The notes under the pieces were generated by a model. That model did not search any database. It saw only the letters and a list, made by a program, of their open reading frames with translations, and had not been told where the DNA came from. Shown here piece by piece: positions 27,838 through 37,301 of a DNA stretch of 64,000 nucleotides. Within the stretch, counting starts at the first letter, position 1. Each line of letters begins with the position of its first letter. The position numbers were made by a program, and so were the translations under genes. Source of the stretch: Pirellulales bacterium (GTDB lineage: Bacteria; Planctomycetota; Planctomycetia; Pirellulales; JALHPA01); contig JANRLT010000001.1 of assembly GCA_033762255.1 (NCBI GenBank), positions 1 to 64,000 of the forward strand. The letters run 5' to 3'.

Positions 27838-29919
27838 ATGAAATATTGCATCGCACAGGCTATCGTCTTATTTGGGCTATCAATCATCAGGGTGTGCGCC
27901 CAAACAAATTCGCTGCAAGACATAGCCAAAGAGGTGGTCCCGCCGCCATTCGAAGGCACAACCATTTATGTCTCGCGCGAGTTTATCACGATGGATCCCC
28001 AAAAACCCAAAGCCGAGGCAGTGGCTATAAAGCAGGGCAAGTTCACCGCTGTGGGATCCTTAACGGAAGTTCAGGCGGCTGTCGAAAAGGATGCAAAAGT
28101 GGATCGCAGCTTTGCCGACAAGGTTGTGACGGCGGGGTTTGTCGAGCAGCACGTTCATCCAGTACTAGCCGCATTAACGATGGCCACCATTGTTATCTCG
28201 ATCGAGGATTGGGAGACAATATCCGGTTTCTCTCCGGCTGTTCGCGATCCAGTAGAGTATCGCCGACGATTACAACTGGCGCTCAAGAATCATCGCGAAA
28301 GCGGCGATTTGTCACAGCCATTTATTAGTTGGGGTTACCATCATTACATGCATGGGGAAATATCGCGAAAGCTGCTCAGTGAGTTAGCACCGGACTTTCC
28401 CGTCATTATCTGGCACCGCTCCTGCCATGAATTCTACTTCAACGACGCAGCATTGCGGCTCGCGGGAATCGATGAGTTGTATTACAACGGGATGCCAAAC
28501 AGCGCCAAGGAGCAATCAAATCTTGAGCGGGGTCATTTTTTTGAGCAGGGCGCGCTGGCAATTCTGTCAAAAATAGCTCCGATTCTGGCATCTAAGGATC
28601 AATTTATGAAGGGACTGCAATTCACCGTGGAATACTATCACCGCAACGGCATCACAACTTGTTGCGAACCAGGTGGATTTCCTTCCAAGCCAATTCAGGA
28701 CTTGATTAACAGCGTCTATAGCGCGCCTACCACTCCCTTTAATCATTATTTTATGGCTGACGGCAAAAGCCTGGCAGCGGCAAACCCCGGCCAACCCTTA
28801 ACCATGCTGGCAGAAAGCGAAAAAGTACTTGACTGGGGAAATGGACGCGCCCGCTACCTGCCAAAACAGGTAAAACTACTCACCGATGGGGCAATCTTTA
28901 GCCAGCTTATGATGATGACGGATCAGTACACGGACGGACACAAGGGGGCATGGATCATGGACCCTCCCGTTTTTAGTTATGCTTTTCAAAATTACTGGGA
29001 TGCCGGATACCAAATCCATGTGCATAACAACGGAGATGCCGGGCTGGATGTTTTAATTGGGGAGTTAGCGAAGGCCATGGAGCGCCATCCGCGCAGCGAC
29101 CACCGGACAGTCTTGGTCCATTTTGGGTTTGCCCGTCCCGAGCAAGTTGAAAAGTGGATTCGTCTCGGCGGAATAGTGAGTTCCAATCCGTATTACGTAA
29201 CGGCTTTGGCGGGACGCTATGGCAAACTGGGAATGACGGAACAATGGGCCCAAAACATGGTGCCGCACGCTTACGTCCGGCGACATAAAGGCTCCCTTTC
29301 CTTTCACTCCGATATGCCAATGGCTCCAGCCAAGCCGCTGCAGTTGATATGGGCGGCGTCCAATAGGTTAACTTACGAACAGAATGTGGCTGGGCCAGAG
29401 CACCGAGTTCCCGTGGCCGAAGCCCTCCGCGCTATTACAATCGATGCCGCTTATTCAATCCAACTTGACAAGGAAATCGGCTCGATCGAAGTGGGGAAAA
29501 ATGCGAATTTGACCATACTGAATCAAAACCCCCTCGATGTCAAACCCGAATCGATTCATGAAATTCGTGTCTGGGGAACCATGCTGGAAGGGCGTGTTCA
29601 ACCGGTAAAGTCCTCGGAACACTTCAATGCCGCCTCTCCCAATCAGGGCGCAATCAAGCGGGTAAATGATGAAACCATCAGCAAGCATCCGGCCGCGGAT
29701 GACCAAACACAAGTTGCTTTGCAACTAGAGCTGCAAAATGTGCGGCGGCAAAACTCGCTCTATTGGGAGAGTTTGCAACGTAGAGAAACCGCTGGCGGAA
29801 AAAATACGCTTGAAAAGAGAATTAACCTGAATTCTGGGTACACAAGCTGCCAACCGGGTTGTTCGTGTACACTTTCCCGCCAATTCGGCGGCTTGATCGA
29901 ATTCCATTTGACCAGGTAA
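27838..29919 (+). CDS. Second exported amidohydrolase family 3 protein
   Basis: A 693-residue protein with signal peptide MKYCIAQAIVLFGLSIIRVC, then A-Q. It shares the same lobes as its neighbour (EFITMDPQKPKAEAVAIKQG at the start, GSIEVGKNANLTILNQNP at the end). Metal-binding candidates are EQHVHP, QIHVHNNGDAG, VLVHFGFA and FHSDMPMAP. It is not a recent duplicate: identity to the first gene is low outside the motifs. The last 70 residues are not part of the hydrolase fold and end with a Cys cluster (SCQPGCSC). Likely co-transcribed with the upstream gene. Confidence 0.78.
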   Translation: MKYCIAQAIVLFGLSIIRVCAQTNSLQDIAKEVVPPPFEGTTIYVSREFITMDPQKPKAEAVAIKQGKFTAVGSLTEVQAAVEKDAKVDRSFADKVVTAGFVEQHVHPVLAALTMATIVISIEDWETISGFSPAVRDPVEYRRRLQLALKNHRESGDLSQPFISWGYHHYMHGEISRKLLSELAPDFPVIIWHRSCHEFYFNDAALRLAGIDELYYNGMPNSAKEQSNLERGHFFEQGALAILSKIAPILASKDQFMKGLQFTVEYYHRNGITTCCEPGGFPSKPIQDLINSVYSAPTTPFNHYFMADGKSLAAANPGQPLTMLAESEKVLDWGNGRARYLPKQVKLLTDGAIFSQLMMMTDQYTDGHKGAWIMDPPVFSYAFQNYWDAGYQIHVHNNGDAGLDVLIGELAKAMERHPRSDHRTVLVHFGFARPEQVEKWIRLGGIVSSNPYYVTALAGRYGKLGMTEQWAQNMVPHAYVRRHKGSLSFHSDMPMAPAKPLQLIWAASNRLTYEQNVAGPEHRVPVAEALRAITIDAAYSIQLDKEIGSIEVGKNANLTILNQNPLDVKPESIHEIRVWGTMLEGRVQPVKSSEHFNAASPNQGAIKRVNDETISKHPAADDQTQVALQLELQNVRRQNSLYWESLQRRETAGGKNTLEKRINLNSGYTSCQPGCSCTLSRQFGGLIEFHLTR

Positions 29920-29930
29920 GCAACTGAAAT

Positions 29931-31274
29931 CTAAAACCTCCATAAAAACTCGGTATAAAAAATCACCCCCTTCGCATCCAATAAGGGATCGCGGTAGTGG
30001 GTGCTGCGAAAATCGATTTGGTTGCTAATTTGTACGTTCTTGGTACAGTTCCAGACCAGGTTGGCGTACCAAGTTTGATTCTCTGTTATCAAATAGGAAT
30101 CTCCGGAACGACGAAGGGGAGCATCAATCCCGTATCCGGTATGGAGATGCAACTGGGGGTTAAGATACACAAAAAATTCCCCCCAACCGCCGCTGGAACG
30201 AATCGACCGCATGGCGGCGGAATCGTAGGTTTGGCCGATGCCGCCGTTATATTCGCCCAGACCCGCGCCTGTAAAAAGTTCACCCTGCAGACCGATGGCA
30301 TCGGTAAGGTTTAAGGCTGTATCAATCCCCAGTCCCCAACAATCGGCGATTTCCCGGATCGGGCTTTGCGGATCAGGAGGCGAAAGAATGGAACGCGTCG
30401 TTCGTAATTGTCCGACAAAGCCCGAAACTCCCAATTCGAGGGGGCGTGCCGTGCGATTCCCGACGAGCTGCTCCATTGGCCCTAATCCCGCGTTGACTCT
30501 GCCTTCGATGTTGGGCCAGCCGTTGTCTTCTTGAATTCTGGTATCACGAGTCACGATCACCGATTGGATCGGATCGCTGATGGCAAATTGAAATTGCAGC
30601 GCATTCGTCGTAGCGCTGCCATACTGACGTTCAATTCTTGCCTGGCTGCGGAATGACCCGGTGTTTCCCGAGGTAAACATAACAGCCAATGATACCGAGG
30701 TCGGCTTGCGCGGATTAAAAACATCGTTTTGCAAACCAGCCGCAAAGCGCCAATCCTCGTTCTTTAACTCCCCATAAGCGTTATACGGGAGAAACCCATA
30801 ACTGTCGCCGGTTAACGAATCATTGGCAATAAATGCGAGAAAAGTGGCCGAAGGGGTGAATGCGCCCGCCGGGGGACCCGTGAAAATCGCTCCGATGTTG
30901 GATTGACGGGCGTGAATGTCAAAGGTATTTGTTTCCAGGCCAAAGGGAGATTCCGGCAACAGAAACAACGGTAGTCCGGGAGCAAAGGGACGATCCGTGC
31001 TAAAAATCGTCAATGCCGAGAAAGACCCTAAAAGTTTTAACTGGCTAGTGCCATTTAGCAGGGAAACCGAATAACCATCTCCCGCTTGTTGGCTTGACGC
31101 CAGTGCCGCATAAGTTACAGGAGTGGAGACGGTTACCTGGTCTGCGGGGGCGAGAGACGGGGAAAATTCCGCCGGCTCCGCTATTTGTGTATCATTGATT
31201 TGCGCGGCTAAACGGAGAGAGCCGAAAGGGACTAGCGCTAAGCTGATTGCTAGCAAAATATCGGCTGATTTCAT
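29931..31274 (-). CDS. Exported outer-membrane porin-like protein
   Basis: From the ATG at 31274 the protein has a signal peptide (MKSADILLAISLALVPFGSL, then R-L-A-A-Q) and about 420 residues of alternating polar/hydrophobic beta-strand sequence ending L-W-R-F, the aromatic C-terminus expected of outer-membrane barrels. The frame is open to 31478, but GGGAGGG 10 bases before 31274 and the export signal fix the start. It converges on the amidohydrolase pair with 11 bases between stops, so it may supply their substrate, though linkage is not shown. Family not recognised precisely. Confidence 0.65.
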   Translation of the reverse strand: MKSADILLAISLALVPFGSLRLAAQINDTQIAEPAEFSPSLAPADQVTVSTPVTYAALASSQQAGDGYSVSLLNGTSQLKLLGSFSALTIFSTDRPFAPGLPLFLLPESPFGLETNTFDIHARQSNIGAIFTGPPAGAFTPSATFLAFIANDSLTGDSYGFLPYNAYGELKNEDWRFAAGLQNDVFNPRKPTSVSLAVMFTSGNTGSFRSQARIERQYGSATTNALQFQFAISDPIQSVIVTRDTRIQEDNGWPNIEGRVNAGLGPMEQLVGNRTARPLELGVSGFVGQLRTTRSILSPPDPQSPIREIADCWGLGIDTALNLTDAIGLQGELFTGAGLGEYNGGIGQTYDSAAMRSIRSSGGWGEFFVYLNPQLHLHTGYGIDAPLRRSGDSYLITENQTWYANLVWNCTKNVQISNQIDFRSTHYRDPLLDAKGVIFYTEFLWRF

Positions 31275-31284
31275 GATTGCGCTA

Positions 31285-31291
31285 CCCTCCC
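31285..31291 (-). promoter_or_regulatory. Ribosome binding site fixing the porin-like start
   Basis: GGGAGGG ends 10 bases before the ATG at 31274. Confidence 0.5.
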
Positions 31292-31938
31292 TTAATTCCA
31301 TAAATTCCACCCTCACATCTATCGCTTCCCATTGATGCTGGACTTTAACGGTTACATAAAATGCAGTGTTTTTATCAACTAGGCAAACCGCGCATTTTAC
31401 CCAAGCTGCCAATGCTTGATATTTATGAGCAAAAGTTGCTGTGAATATGCTGAAAAGCGCAAAATGAGGCAGAGTCAACCCCGTTTTTGATCAAAGAAGA
31501 GTCGGTGCGATTGACGGGTTACTCCCCATTGGCAACTAAGAGACACTCGGCTGCCTCAGAAACTTATTCCCGGGCCGGGCCGCGCAGCGGATGAAAGCAA
31601 TCCTGGAGTACGCGATTGAGCCCTGATAAACCCTCAGTATGTCCGGCCAGTGGGGCGGATCACCGACGACAAAGCGTCCCTGGGCAGGTCCGCCTCGGCT
31701 TTCACTAGGTGGTTTTTCTATCATTTATTGCCCCCCTGAAGCGCGCCTCCGGAGGGTTGCCCGTGTCACCAAACACGGCACAAATCACACCATGCGGCCA
31801 CGGCGGAAAGCGGTTTTCATTACCAGAATACATCACACGGAGTGTGATGAGGACATTGGGAGGATCCAAGGTGCGCCGTGCGAACCGGGGATTAGTCCGG
31901 TAACCGGATCGCGGTCGGAGGGGAATTGAACCAAAGAC

Positions 31939-31966
31939 CAGTTTGGCGAGTAAAACTAGCCGCTCC
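31939..31966 (+). repeat. Dispersed repeat unit A, copy 2
   Basis: GGCGAGTAAAACTAGCCGCT, same core as at 9281-9311, followed by a perfect hairpin at 31975-31991. Confidence 0.65.
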
Positions 31967-32000
31967 ACCAGAACGGCGACGAAACGTCGCCACTACGGGC

Positions 32001-32030
32001 AAATCGGCGAGTAAAACTAACCCCTACGGG
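32001..32030 (+). repeat. Dispersed repeat unit A, copy 3
   Basis: GGCGAGTAAAACTAACCCCT then ACGGG; lies 36 bases after copy 2. Confidence 0.6.
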
Positions 32031-32102
32031 ACGCGCGTCGCGGCTTAGCAAACTCCATTCCTCCAGCCTCCACTTCTCCAATCCCCATTCTTCCAACCTC
32101 TC

Positions 32103-32714
32103 TCACGCCGTGACCAGCTTGTCACCCGGAGGGGTCATGTGTTCGATGACCTGGTCGATCAGGCGGTATTCCAGCGCTTCCTCCGCGCTCATAAAGCGGT
32201 CGCGGTCCGTGTCGGATTCGATCTTGTCCAGCGGTTGGCCGGTGTGCTTGATCAAAATGCGGTTCAGCTTGTCCTTGATCTTTTTGAATTCCTTGGCGTG
32301 GATCATGATATCCTCGGCGGTCCCTTCCATGCCCGCTAGCGGCTGATGGATCATGATTCGCGAATTCGGGAGCGCGCGGCGCTTCCCCGCGGCTCCGGCG
32401 GCCAAGAGCACCGCCCCCATGCTGGCACACTGACCGATGCAGTAGGTCGCCACGTCGCACGTGACAAATTGCATCGTATCATAGATGGCCATCCCCGCGG
32501 TCACGCTCCCTCCGGGAGAGTTAATGTACAAATGAATGTCCGAACGGGGGTCTTCCGACTGCAAAAACAGCAATTGCGCGACAATGATATTGGCCGACTC
32601 GTCATTCACCTGCGAGCCTAGGAAAATGATCCGGTCTTTAAGCAACCGGCTGTAAATGTCCATCGCCCGCTCTTCGCGGCCGCTTTTTTCAATGACAAAA
32701 GGAATCAAGGGCAT
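32103..32714 (-). CDS. clpP: ATP-dependent Clp protease proteolytic subunit, catalytic
   Basis: A 203-residue ClpP, the barrel peptidase that degrades proteins unfolded by ClpX or ClpA. The whole triad is present: S98 in GQCASMGA, H123 in IMIHQP and D168 in ESDTDRDRF. The N-terminus ([19 protein letters not shown]) is the normal axial-loop region. It lies 63 bases downstream of the second clpP on the same strand, so the two are probably co-transcribed and could form a mixed barrel. No clpX gene in the window. Confidence 0.95.
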   Translation of the reverse strand: MPLIPFVIEKSGREERAMDIYSRLLKDRIIFLGSQVNDESANIIVAQLLFLQSEDPRSDIHLYINSPGGSVTAGMAIYDTMQFVTCDVATYCIGQCASMGAVLLAAGAAGKRRALPNSRIMIHQPLAGMEGTAEDIMIHAKEFKKIKDKLNRILIKHTGQPLDKIESDTDRDRFMSAEEALEYRLIDQVIEHMTPPGDKLVTA

Positions 32715-32777
32715 AAAATCGCTCTCAATGAAAAAATGTGTTCCAAGTTGATTTAACGACGACGCGCGGGAGCCGGC

Positions 32778-33407
32778 TTAGGATTCGTCTTCCTCGCCGC
32801 CGCTCAGGGGGGGCCGGGTCAGAATGTCGTCCACCAGCCCAAATTCCTTGGCATCGAGCGCGGTGTAGTATTTATCCCGGTCGGTCGCGCGGGCGATCAC
32901 ATCGTAATCGCGCCCGGTATGCATCGAGAGGATGCGGTTGAGCTCCTCGCGATTGCGCAAAATCTCGTTGGCTTGAATTTCGATGTCGGTCACCTGGCCC
33001 CCCACTTGGCCGTAGGGTTGGTGGATCATGACCTTGGAATGGGGCAAGGCAAAGCGTTTTCCCTTGGTCCCTCCCGCTAGCAGCACCGCCCCGCCGCTGG
33101 CGGCAATGCCAATGCAATACGTCGCCACCGGACAGGATAAAATTTGCATCGTGTCATAAATGGCCAAGGTCGCCGTGACACTTCCTCCGGGGGAATTGAT
33201 GTAAAAGTGAATATCCTTTTTGCGATTTTCGCTTTGCAAATACAACAGCTTCATCACCAGCTCGTTGGCATTGCCGTCAAAAATCTCTCCCTGCAAAAAA
33301 ATAATCCGATTTTCCAAAAGCAAATCGCCAATCGTCATCTGCCGCTGACGCTGGTAGTCGCGGTACGCCGCGTTCACAAGCGCAGGCGGGGTGTTGGTCA
33401 CATTCAT
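32778..33407 (-). CDS. ClpP paralogue lacking the triad aspartate
   Basis: A 209-residue ClpP paralogue upstream of the standard copy. S104 is kept in GIAASGGAV (the usual Met after Ser is Gly) and H129 in VMIHQP, but the segment equivalent to D-T-D-R-D of its neighbour reads A174-T-D-R-D, so the usual triad Asp is Ala. The alignment is fixed by HTG-x5-I-x3-TDRD in both. Known ClpR and Listeria ClpP1 subunits with altered triads act in mixed barrels; a similar structural or regulatory role is inferred. The Asp-rich C-terminus (GGEEDES) is unusual. Confidence 0.88.
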   Translation of the reverse strand: MNVTNTPPALVNAAYRDYQRQRQMTIGDLLLENRIIFLQGEIFDGNANELVMKLLYLQSENRKKDIHFYINSPGGSVTATLAIYDTMQILSCPVATYCIGIAASGGAVLLAGGTKGKRFALPHSKVMIHQPYGQVGGQVTDIEIQANEILRNREELNRILSMHTGRDYDVIARATDRDKYYTALDAKEFGLVDDILTRPPLSGGEEDES

Positions 33408-33841
33408 GTTCGGGCCTTTCTAAATTAAATCTTGCTGTAAGCCATACGCGGCAAAGGATTTACCAAAAACCGCCCACTTTTTCACAAGCCCCGCCTCCCG
33501 CCCCGGCGACAACCCAACCATCAGGGGGCTTTCGCGCATGAGTGCCTTGCTCTAGCAGACAGCTTGGCGGATTTGGGACGATTCGTCAACGGCGGGGGCC
33601 GGTGCAGCAGGGGGGCGGTTCTAACCCTGTCACGGGGAAGACGAGTTTGTCGAGGAATGGGCGGATCCTGGTAAAACGGGGGTTGATCCGGCTGGTCAAA
33701 CCCTTCCCTGGTGGAAAAAGCGGAACAGGCCGGTTTCTTGCCCTATGACAAATTCTTAGGTACAACTAATAAAAGAGCAAGGCTTATCCCATCGCTCCCT
33801 GGCTGGGGCGAACTTGGCAGGACCGGAAAGAGCAGCACCGC
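33408..33841. other. Divergent spacer between clpP and the DUF1559 gene
   Basis: About 430 bases with no gene. Mildly G-rich; no clear repeat or regulatory motif recognised. Confidence 0.4.
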
Positions 33842-34882
33842 ATGCGTTCGTATACACTTTTGCTAGCAACTCCCGCGCGCCGCGCCACCCAGGGAGGTAT
33901 CGGCTGCGGGACTCACCGTGGTTTTACCATTGTGGAACTGCTGGTGGTGATCTCGATCATCGGGGTGCTCATGTCGCTGTTGCTACCGGCGATTAATTCC
34001 GCGCGCGAGACCGCCCGCTCCACCAATTGCAAAAACAACCTGCGGCAGCTGGCGACAGCCGCAAAGACCTACAGCACCGCCTGGAATGGGCGGATGCCTT
34101 CGGGGGGTTGGGGGCATCTGTGGATTGGCCGTCCCGGTTTTTTACAAGAAAAACAGCCGGGGGGCTGGATTTATCAACTGCTGCCGTACATGGAGGAAGA
34201 ACCCCTGTATAAGGCGATGGCCGACAACATTCCCCAGGGAACAAAACTGCGCATCGAAAAAGTGGTGGCCGGGTTGTATTGCCCCTCGCGCCGCCGGGCC
34301 GAGGCCTATCCCCTGTTGGTTACCGGATTTTTTGAGGCCGCTCCGGGGAGCACCGTGGCGGGCCGGTCTGACTACGCAGCCAACGCCGGGGCAAATTTAG
34401 CTGGCAACCCAGTCGTGACCGAGCTTACCGATAATCAATTTCCCAATTCCTTTACCGCCGCCAACACGTTCAACAATTGGCCGCCGATCGCAGGTTTTCC
34501 CGGGATTGTCGCCCCGCGGCAAAGTTTTTTGCGGGGCCAAATCGAGGATGGCGAGGGGAAAGTCCTCTTTGCCGCCGAAAAATACCTGGACATTCCGCGG
34601 TATGAAACAGGGGACGGCGCGGGGGACCGTTATCCCGCGCTCTCCGGCTATGGCAGCTCCATTGTCCGCACGACCGATTTTCCACCAGAACGGGATCAGG
34701 CAAACTCCACTCCTTCCAACGCCCAGTCACGGTTTGGATCGGCTCATCCGTCGGGGATCAATGTCACGTTTTGTGACACCACGACGCAATCGCTGGACTT
34801 AAGCATTAGCCCTCAAGTCTTTAAGCAAATCGGCAATCGGAGTGATGCGACAATCTTTAGCGATGCCGAGATCGGCCGGTAA
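33842..34882 (+). CDS. DUF1559 pseudopilin-like surface protein
   Basis: A 346-residue protein starting with a basic leader and the type IV prepilin methylation signature [19 protein letters not shown], cleaved before F and used as the assembly helix. The next segment ([20 protein letters not shown] then LRQL) is typical of DUF1559 (SBP_bac_10), a family expanded in planctomycetes. The usual C-terminal H-x9-D-G motif is altered here to [12 protein letters not shown]. Likely a minor pseudopilin or cell-surface fibre subunit. No other pilus gene is adjacent. Confidence 0.88.
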   Translation: MRSYTLLLATPARRATQGGIGCGTHRGFTIVELLVVISIIGVLMSLLLPAINSARETARSTNCKNNLRQLATAAKTYSTAWNGRMPSGGWGHLWIGRPGFLQEKQPGGWIYQLLPYMEEEPLYKAMADNIPQGTKLRIEKVVAGLYCPSRRRAEAYPLLVTGFFEAAPGSTVAGRSDYAANAGANLAGNPVVTELTDNQFPNSFTAANTFNNWPPIAGFPGIVAPRQSFLRGQIEDGEGKVLFAAEKYLDIPRYETGDGAGDRYPALSGYGSSIVRTTDFPPERDQANSTPSNAQSRFGSAHPSGINVTFCDTTTQSLDLSISPQVFKQIGNRSDATIFSDAEIGR

Positions 34883-35157
34883 ATGTCCCGCGATCAATTT
34901 CTACCTCTCTGAAAATCCGCCTCCGATCGTGCTGGCGGGCATGCGGAGAATCGTCATCCGGGGTGCTTTTTTTTGCGATTCTATGGATTCTTCCATACTT
35001 AAATTTGCTGGATTTCTGGTCGGGTCTCTTGCGGGAGTTTTAAGATTTTGGTCGCGGATGGGGTGGATGGCCAGGGTTGGATCATCACAAATTAAAACTC
35101 GCAACTATTTGCCAATACAATTTTTTTAAAATAGTCTTGCGCCCCTCACTTTTCGTC

Positions 35158-36507
35158 TCACTCAGGGCCCCTTTCCCCGAGGGTGGTTTGCAATAAAAGC
35201 AACCGGTCCAGCGCCGCGCGATCCCCTTCCGATAGCCTGGTGGTCGCTCGCAAGCGATCCACGGCGGCCTGACATTGGGCGGCCAGGGCCTGCCACTGGG
35301 CCGTGGGTGGCCGCAACGCCGCCAAATCTCCCGCCAAATCCGGCGGAGCTAACTTAGAATAAAGCCGCAAGTTGTCATACGTCCGCTGCAAATCAGTCAA
35401 TATCTCAGACAGGGCTTCGATCCGTTCAGGAGTCCATTCCCCCCGCTCCAACAGGTCCAACTGCACGCCCCGGCACCCTTTGTGATAGGCGGTGATCCGC
35501 GCGGCTAATTCCGCCACATTGAGCTGCGCGGCGACTGTATCCGACTGGACTGGAGTTCCCGGATTTAATGCGGGTAACGTGATCCCGGCGGTTGCGGCGG
35601 CCGGCGCGGTGGCCTCCGGCAACGCGGGAAGCTCCAGCGGCGTCAGCCAAATTTTGGCCACCAATTTTTTTCCGCGATCCAAATCCCGAATTCGCGGCGG
35701 GGAATCGTTATGTGCATCTCGAAAAATCGAACCGGGCCATGACGGAAAAAAATTCGGCCGCGTGTGGAAAATGTTCGCGTCAGGTTCTGGCGCGACGAGG
35801 GGAATGGCCGAAAACAAGGTGCGGGCGGCCTGGCTCCAGGAAGGCCCAACAAACTGCCGTGGCAGGCTACTACCGCGAAAAACCAGCCGGTCGGCGGTTG
35901 TGCCCGCGGGCGAGGGGCGGGGATGAGCCTCGGGAAGCGGCAGGGGCAAGGGAGGGGGCGGGGGAGGAGTGGCTGGCGGTTGTGTGGTTTTATCAGGTTG
36001 AATCTGGGGGACGGGAGGCAATTCCCGCCCCGCGCTCGACGCCACGCGAGCCTGCTCAAACCAATTGCGCAGTTCGTCCACCCGGTCCGCCGGCTGGCCG
36101 GCGGCCGCCCAAGCGGCTAGTAAGTCCGCCCCGATCTGGCGGCGGCGATTGTATTCCCCGCGCTGATGGCGAAAGGCGTTATAGATTTCGATCCGATAGT
36201 CGCGCGCGGCGGTTTCCAGCGCGGATGCGGCGTTATTCAACTCCGTGGGTGGCGGGGACTGCCCCGCGACGGGCGAAATGACCGCCAGGATTAATCCGAT
36301 GCCAATCGCCCAGCAGGCACGGTGCAAGATGTGCCGCCGGCGCAAGGGGAAAATCGCCGCGGCCGCGCCGGGGAGCGCGAGACCGAGGGAAGCCAAATTC
36401 CGCCTGATTCCGCCGCATTCGCGATTCACAGCCGCCGATCCCGGTTGGACAAGAAAAATCGAGACGCTCCGCGCCTGGCCGCGGAAAGCTGGAAAAATAT
36501 AGGTCAC
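35158..36507 (-). CDS. Hypothetical exported proline-rich protein
   Basis: A 449-residue frame. A hydrophobic helix around ACWAIGIGLILAVISPVAG (residues 64-82) with basic residues before it looks like an export signal, so the real start may be further downstream than the first ATG. The middle contains a Pro tract (PPATPPPPPPLPLPLP) and a beta-rich domain; the last 150 residues are helical (ITAYHKGCRGVQLDLLERGE, PERIEALSEILTDLQRTYDN). Family not recognised. Confidence 0.5.
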   Translation of the reverse strand: MTYIFPAFRGQARSVSIFLVQPGSAAVNRECGGIRRNLASLGLALPGAAAAIFPLRRRHILHRACWAIGIGLILAVISPVAGQSPPPTELNNAASALETAARDYRIEIYNAFRHQRGEYNRRRQIGADLLAAWAAAGQPADRVDELRNWFEQARVASSAGRELPPVPQIQPDKTTQPPATPPPPPPLPLPLPEAHPRPSPAGTTADRLVFRGSSLPRQFVGPSWSQAARTLFSAIPLVAPEPDANIFHTRPNFFPSWPGSIFRDAHNDSPPRIRDLDRGKKLVAKIWLTPLELPALPEATAPAAATAGITLPALNPGTPVQSDTVAAQLNVAELAARITAYHKGCRGVQLDLLERGEWTPERIEALSEILTDLQRTYDNLRLYSKLAPPDLAGDLAALRPPTAQWQALAAQCQAAVDRLRATTRLSEGDRAALDRLLLLQTTLGERGPE

Positions 36508-36539
36508 GCGGCAGGGTAGTCAAATCGGCAGAATCGGCA

Positions 36540-36586
36540 TCACCGCGTAGCGGTGAAGTATCCTAGCCGTGGGCGAGAGCCCACGG
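36540..36586 (+). repeat. Composite palindromic repeat, left copy
   Basis: Two hairpins in series: CACCGC-GTA-GCGGTG (36541-36555) and CCGTGGGC-GAGA-GCCCACGG (36567-36586), joined by AAGTATCCTAG. The reverse complement matches the copy at 37390-37438, so the two form an inverted pair around the small genes at 36693-37301. Confidence 0.75.
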
Positions 36587-36692
36587 AAGCCTTATAAAAG
36601 AATTAAGCAGCCCCAAGGGGGCGAAGTAAATTGATAGGCAAATTATTTTTTCGCCTTAGTCGGGCTGAGGAGTTAATTTCCCGGGGAACTAT

Positions 36693-37031
36693 TTAGGCTT
36701 TTCGTTTAATTGGTAATCTGCCGTAGAGGTCCCCATAATCGAAAAGTTTGTAACCGCGAGTTTCTGGAGAATATTGGCTCGCTAGGGATGGGATGCAATC
36801 GGGACTTCCCGGCATGACACAGTATTTCCAATATGGACCTAGGTGCTCTTCCGACCAGACGCTTACTGGAGAGCGAATATTTAGAAAGACGGAGGGAGAC
36901 GCAAGCAATTCGGACCTGTCGTCGATGTGAATGTGGTCGCTGGGATCTGCGCCTGCTGTAGAGATGAGCTCCGTGAACTTGTCTCTTAAGAACGCGAAGC
37001 CTTCCGAGGTGCCCCCTATCATCAATTCCAT
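36693..37031 (-). CDS. Small immunity-like protein
   Basis: About 112 residues from the ATG at 37031 (MELMIGGTSEGFAFLRDKFT), preferred over the upstream ATG at 37058. The N-terminal half is a beta-alpha pattern of the kind seen in small toxin-immunity families such as Imm32 (short beta, G-x-x-x-G-F-x-F-L helix, then H-I-H-I-D-D-R-S-E-L-L strand). The remainder is Pro/Tyr-rich. Similarity is by eye only. The gene lies inside an inverted palindromic repeat pair. Confidence 0.45.
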   Translation of the reverse strand: MELMIGGTSEGFAFLRDKFTELISTAGADPSDHIHIDDRSELLASPSVFLNIRSPVSVWSEEHLGPYWKYCVMPGSPDCIPSLASQYSPETRGYKLFDYGDLYGRLPIKRKA

Positions 37032-37109
37032 ATTGAATCGTTTTCGTTGATAAACCAAGCGCTTTTGAAGTAGTAGAAAGGGGTGAATGGCTTCTTTACA
37101 AGTCGGTAG

Positions 37110-37301
37110 TTAAAGCACGTCCATGCTGGGCGTAAGGTCATCCGCTACGAGTTGAGTGTGCGAGGTACTTCCAGATACATGACTGTCGAGTTGAGTAACA
37201 AAAGCGTTGTAGTGCTCTTTGGTGCCAAACGTCCAAATGTCTGTGTACTCGCTGAAGTAGTTCTTCATATCAAACGTGCATTTGCGGCGCGAAAAAATCA
37301 T
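37110..37301 (-). pseudogene. Probable remnant of a small orphan gene
   Basis: Reads NYFSEYTDIWTFGTKEHY and then NAFVTQLDSHVSGS to the stop at 37110. The coding pattern continues upstream of the ATG (about ten more residues, VVLAQFPNAN, before a stop), and another frame encodes MLLFKILPLPDGYSILG just ahead, so the 5' part appears broken or frameshifted. Size and neighbours suggest a remnant of another immunity-like gene. The family cannot be confirmed. Confidence 0.35.

Larger units (their letters stand above)
31275..32102. other. Repeat-rich spacer upstream of the porin-like gene and downstream of clpP
   Basis: About 830 bases. It holds two unit-A repeats, the hairpin GGCGACG-AAA-CGTCGCC (31975-31991), and degenerate CACACGGAGTGTGATGAGG-type palindromes. 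No gene supported. Confidence 0.5.

Noticed and set aside
31700-31935. tRNA gene candidate from GGGAATTGAACC-like text
   Set aside because: No acceptor stem or anticodon arm could be drawn around it; the words are part of the repeat DNA.
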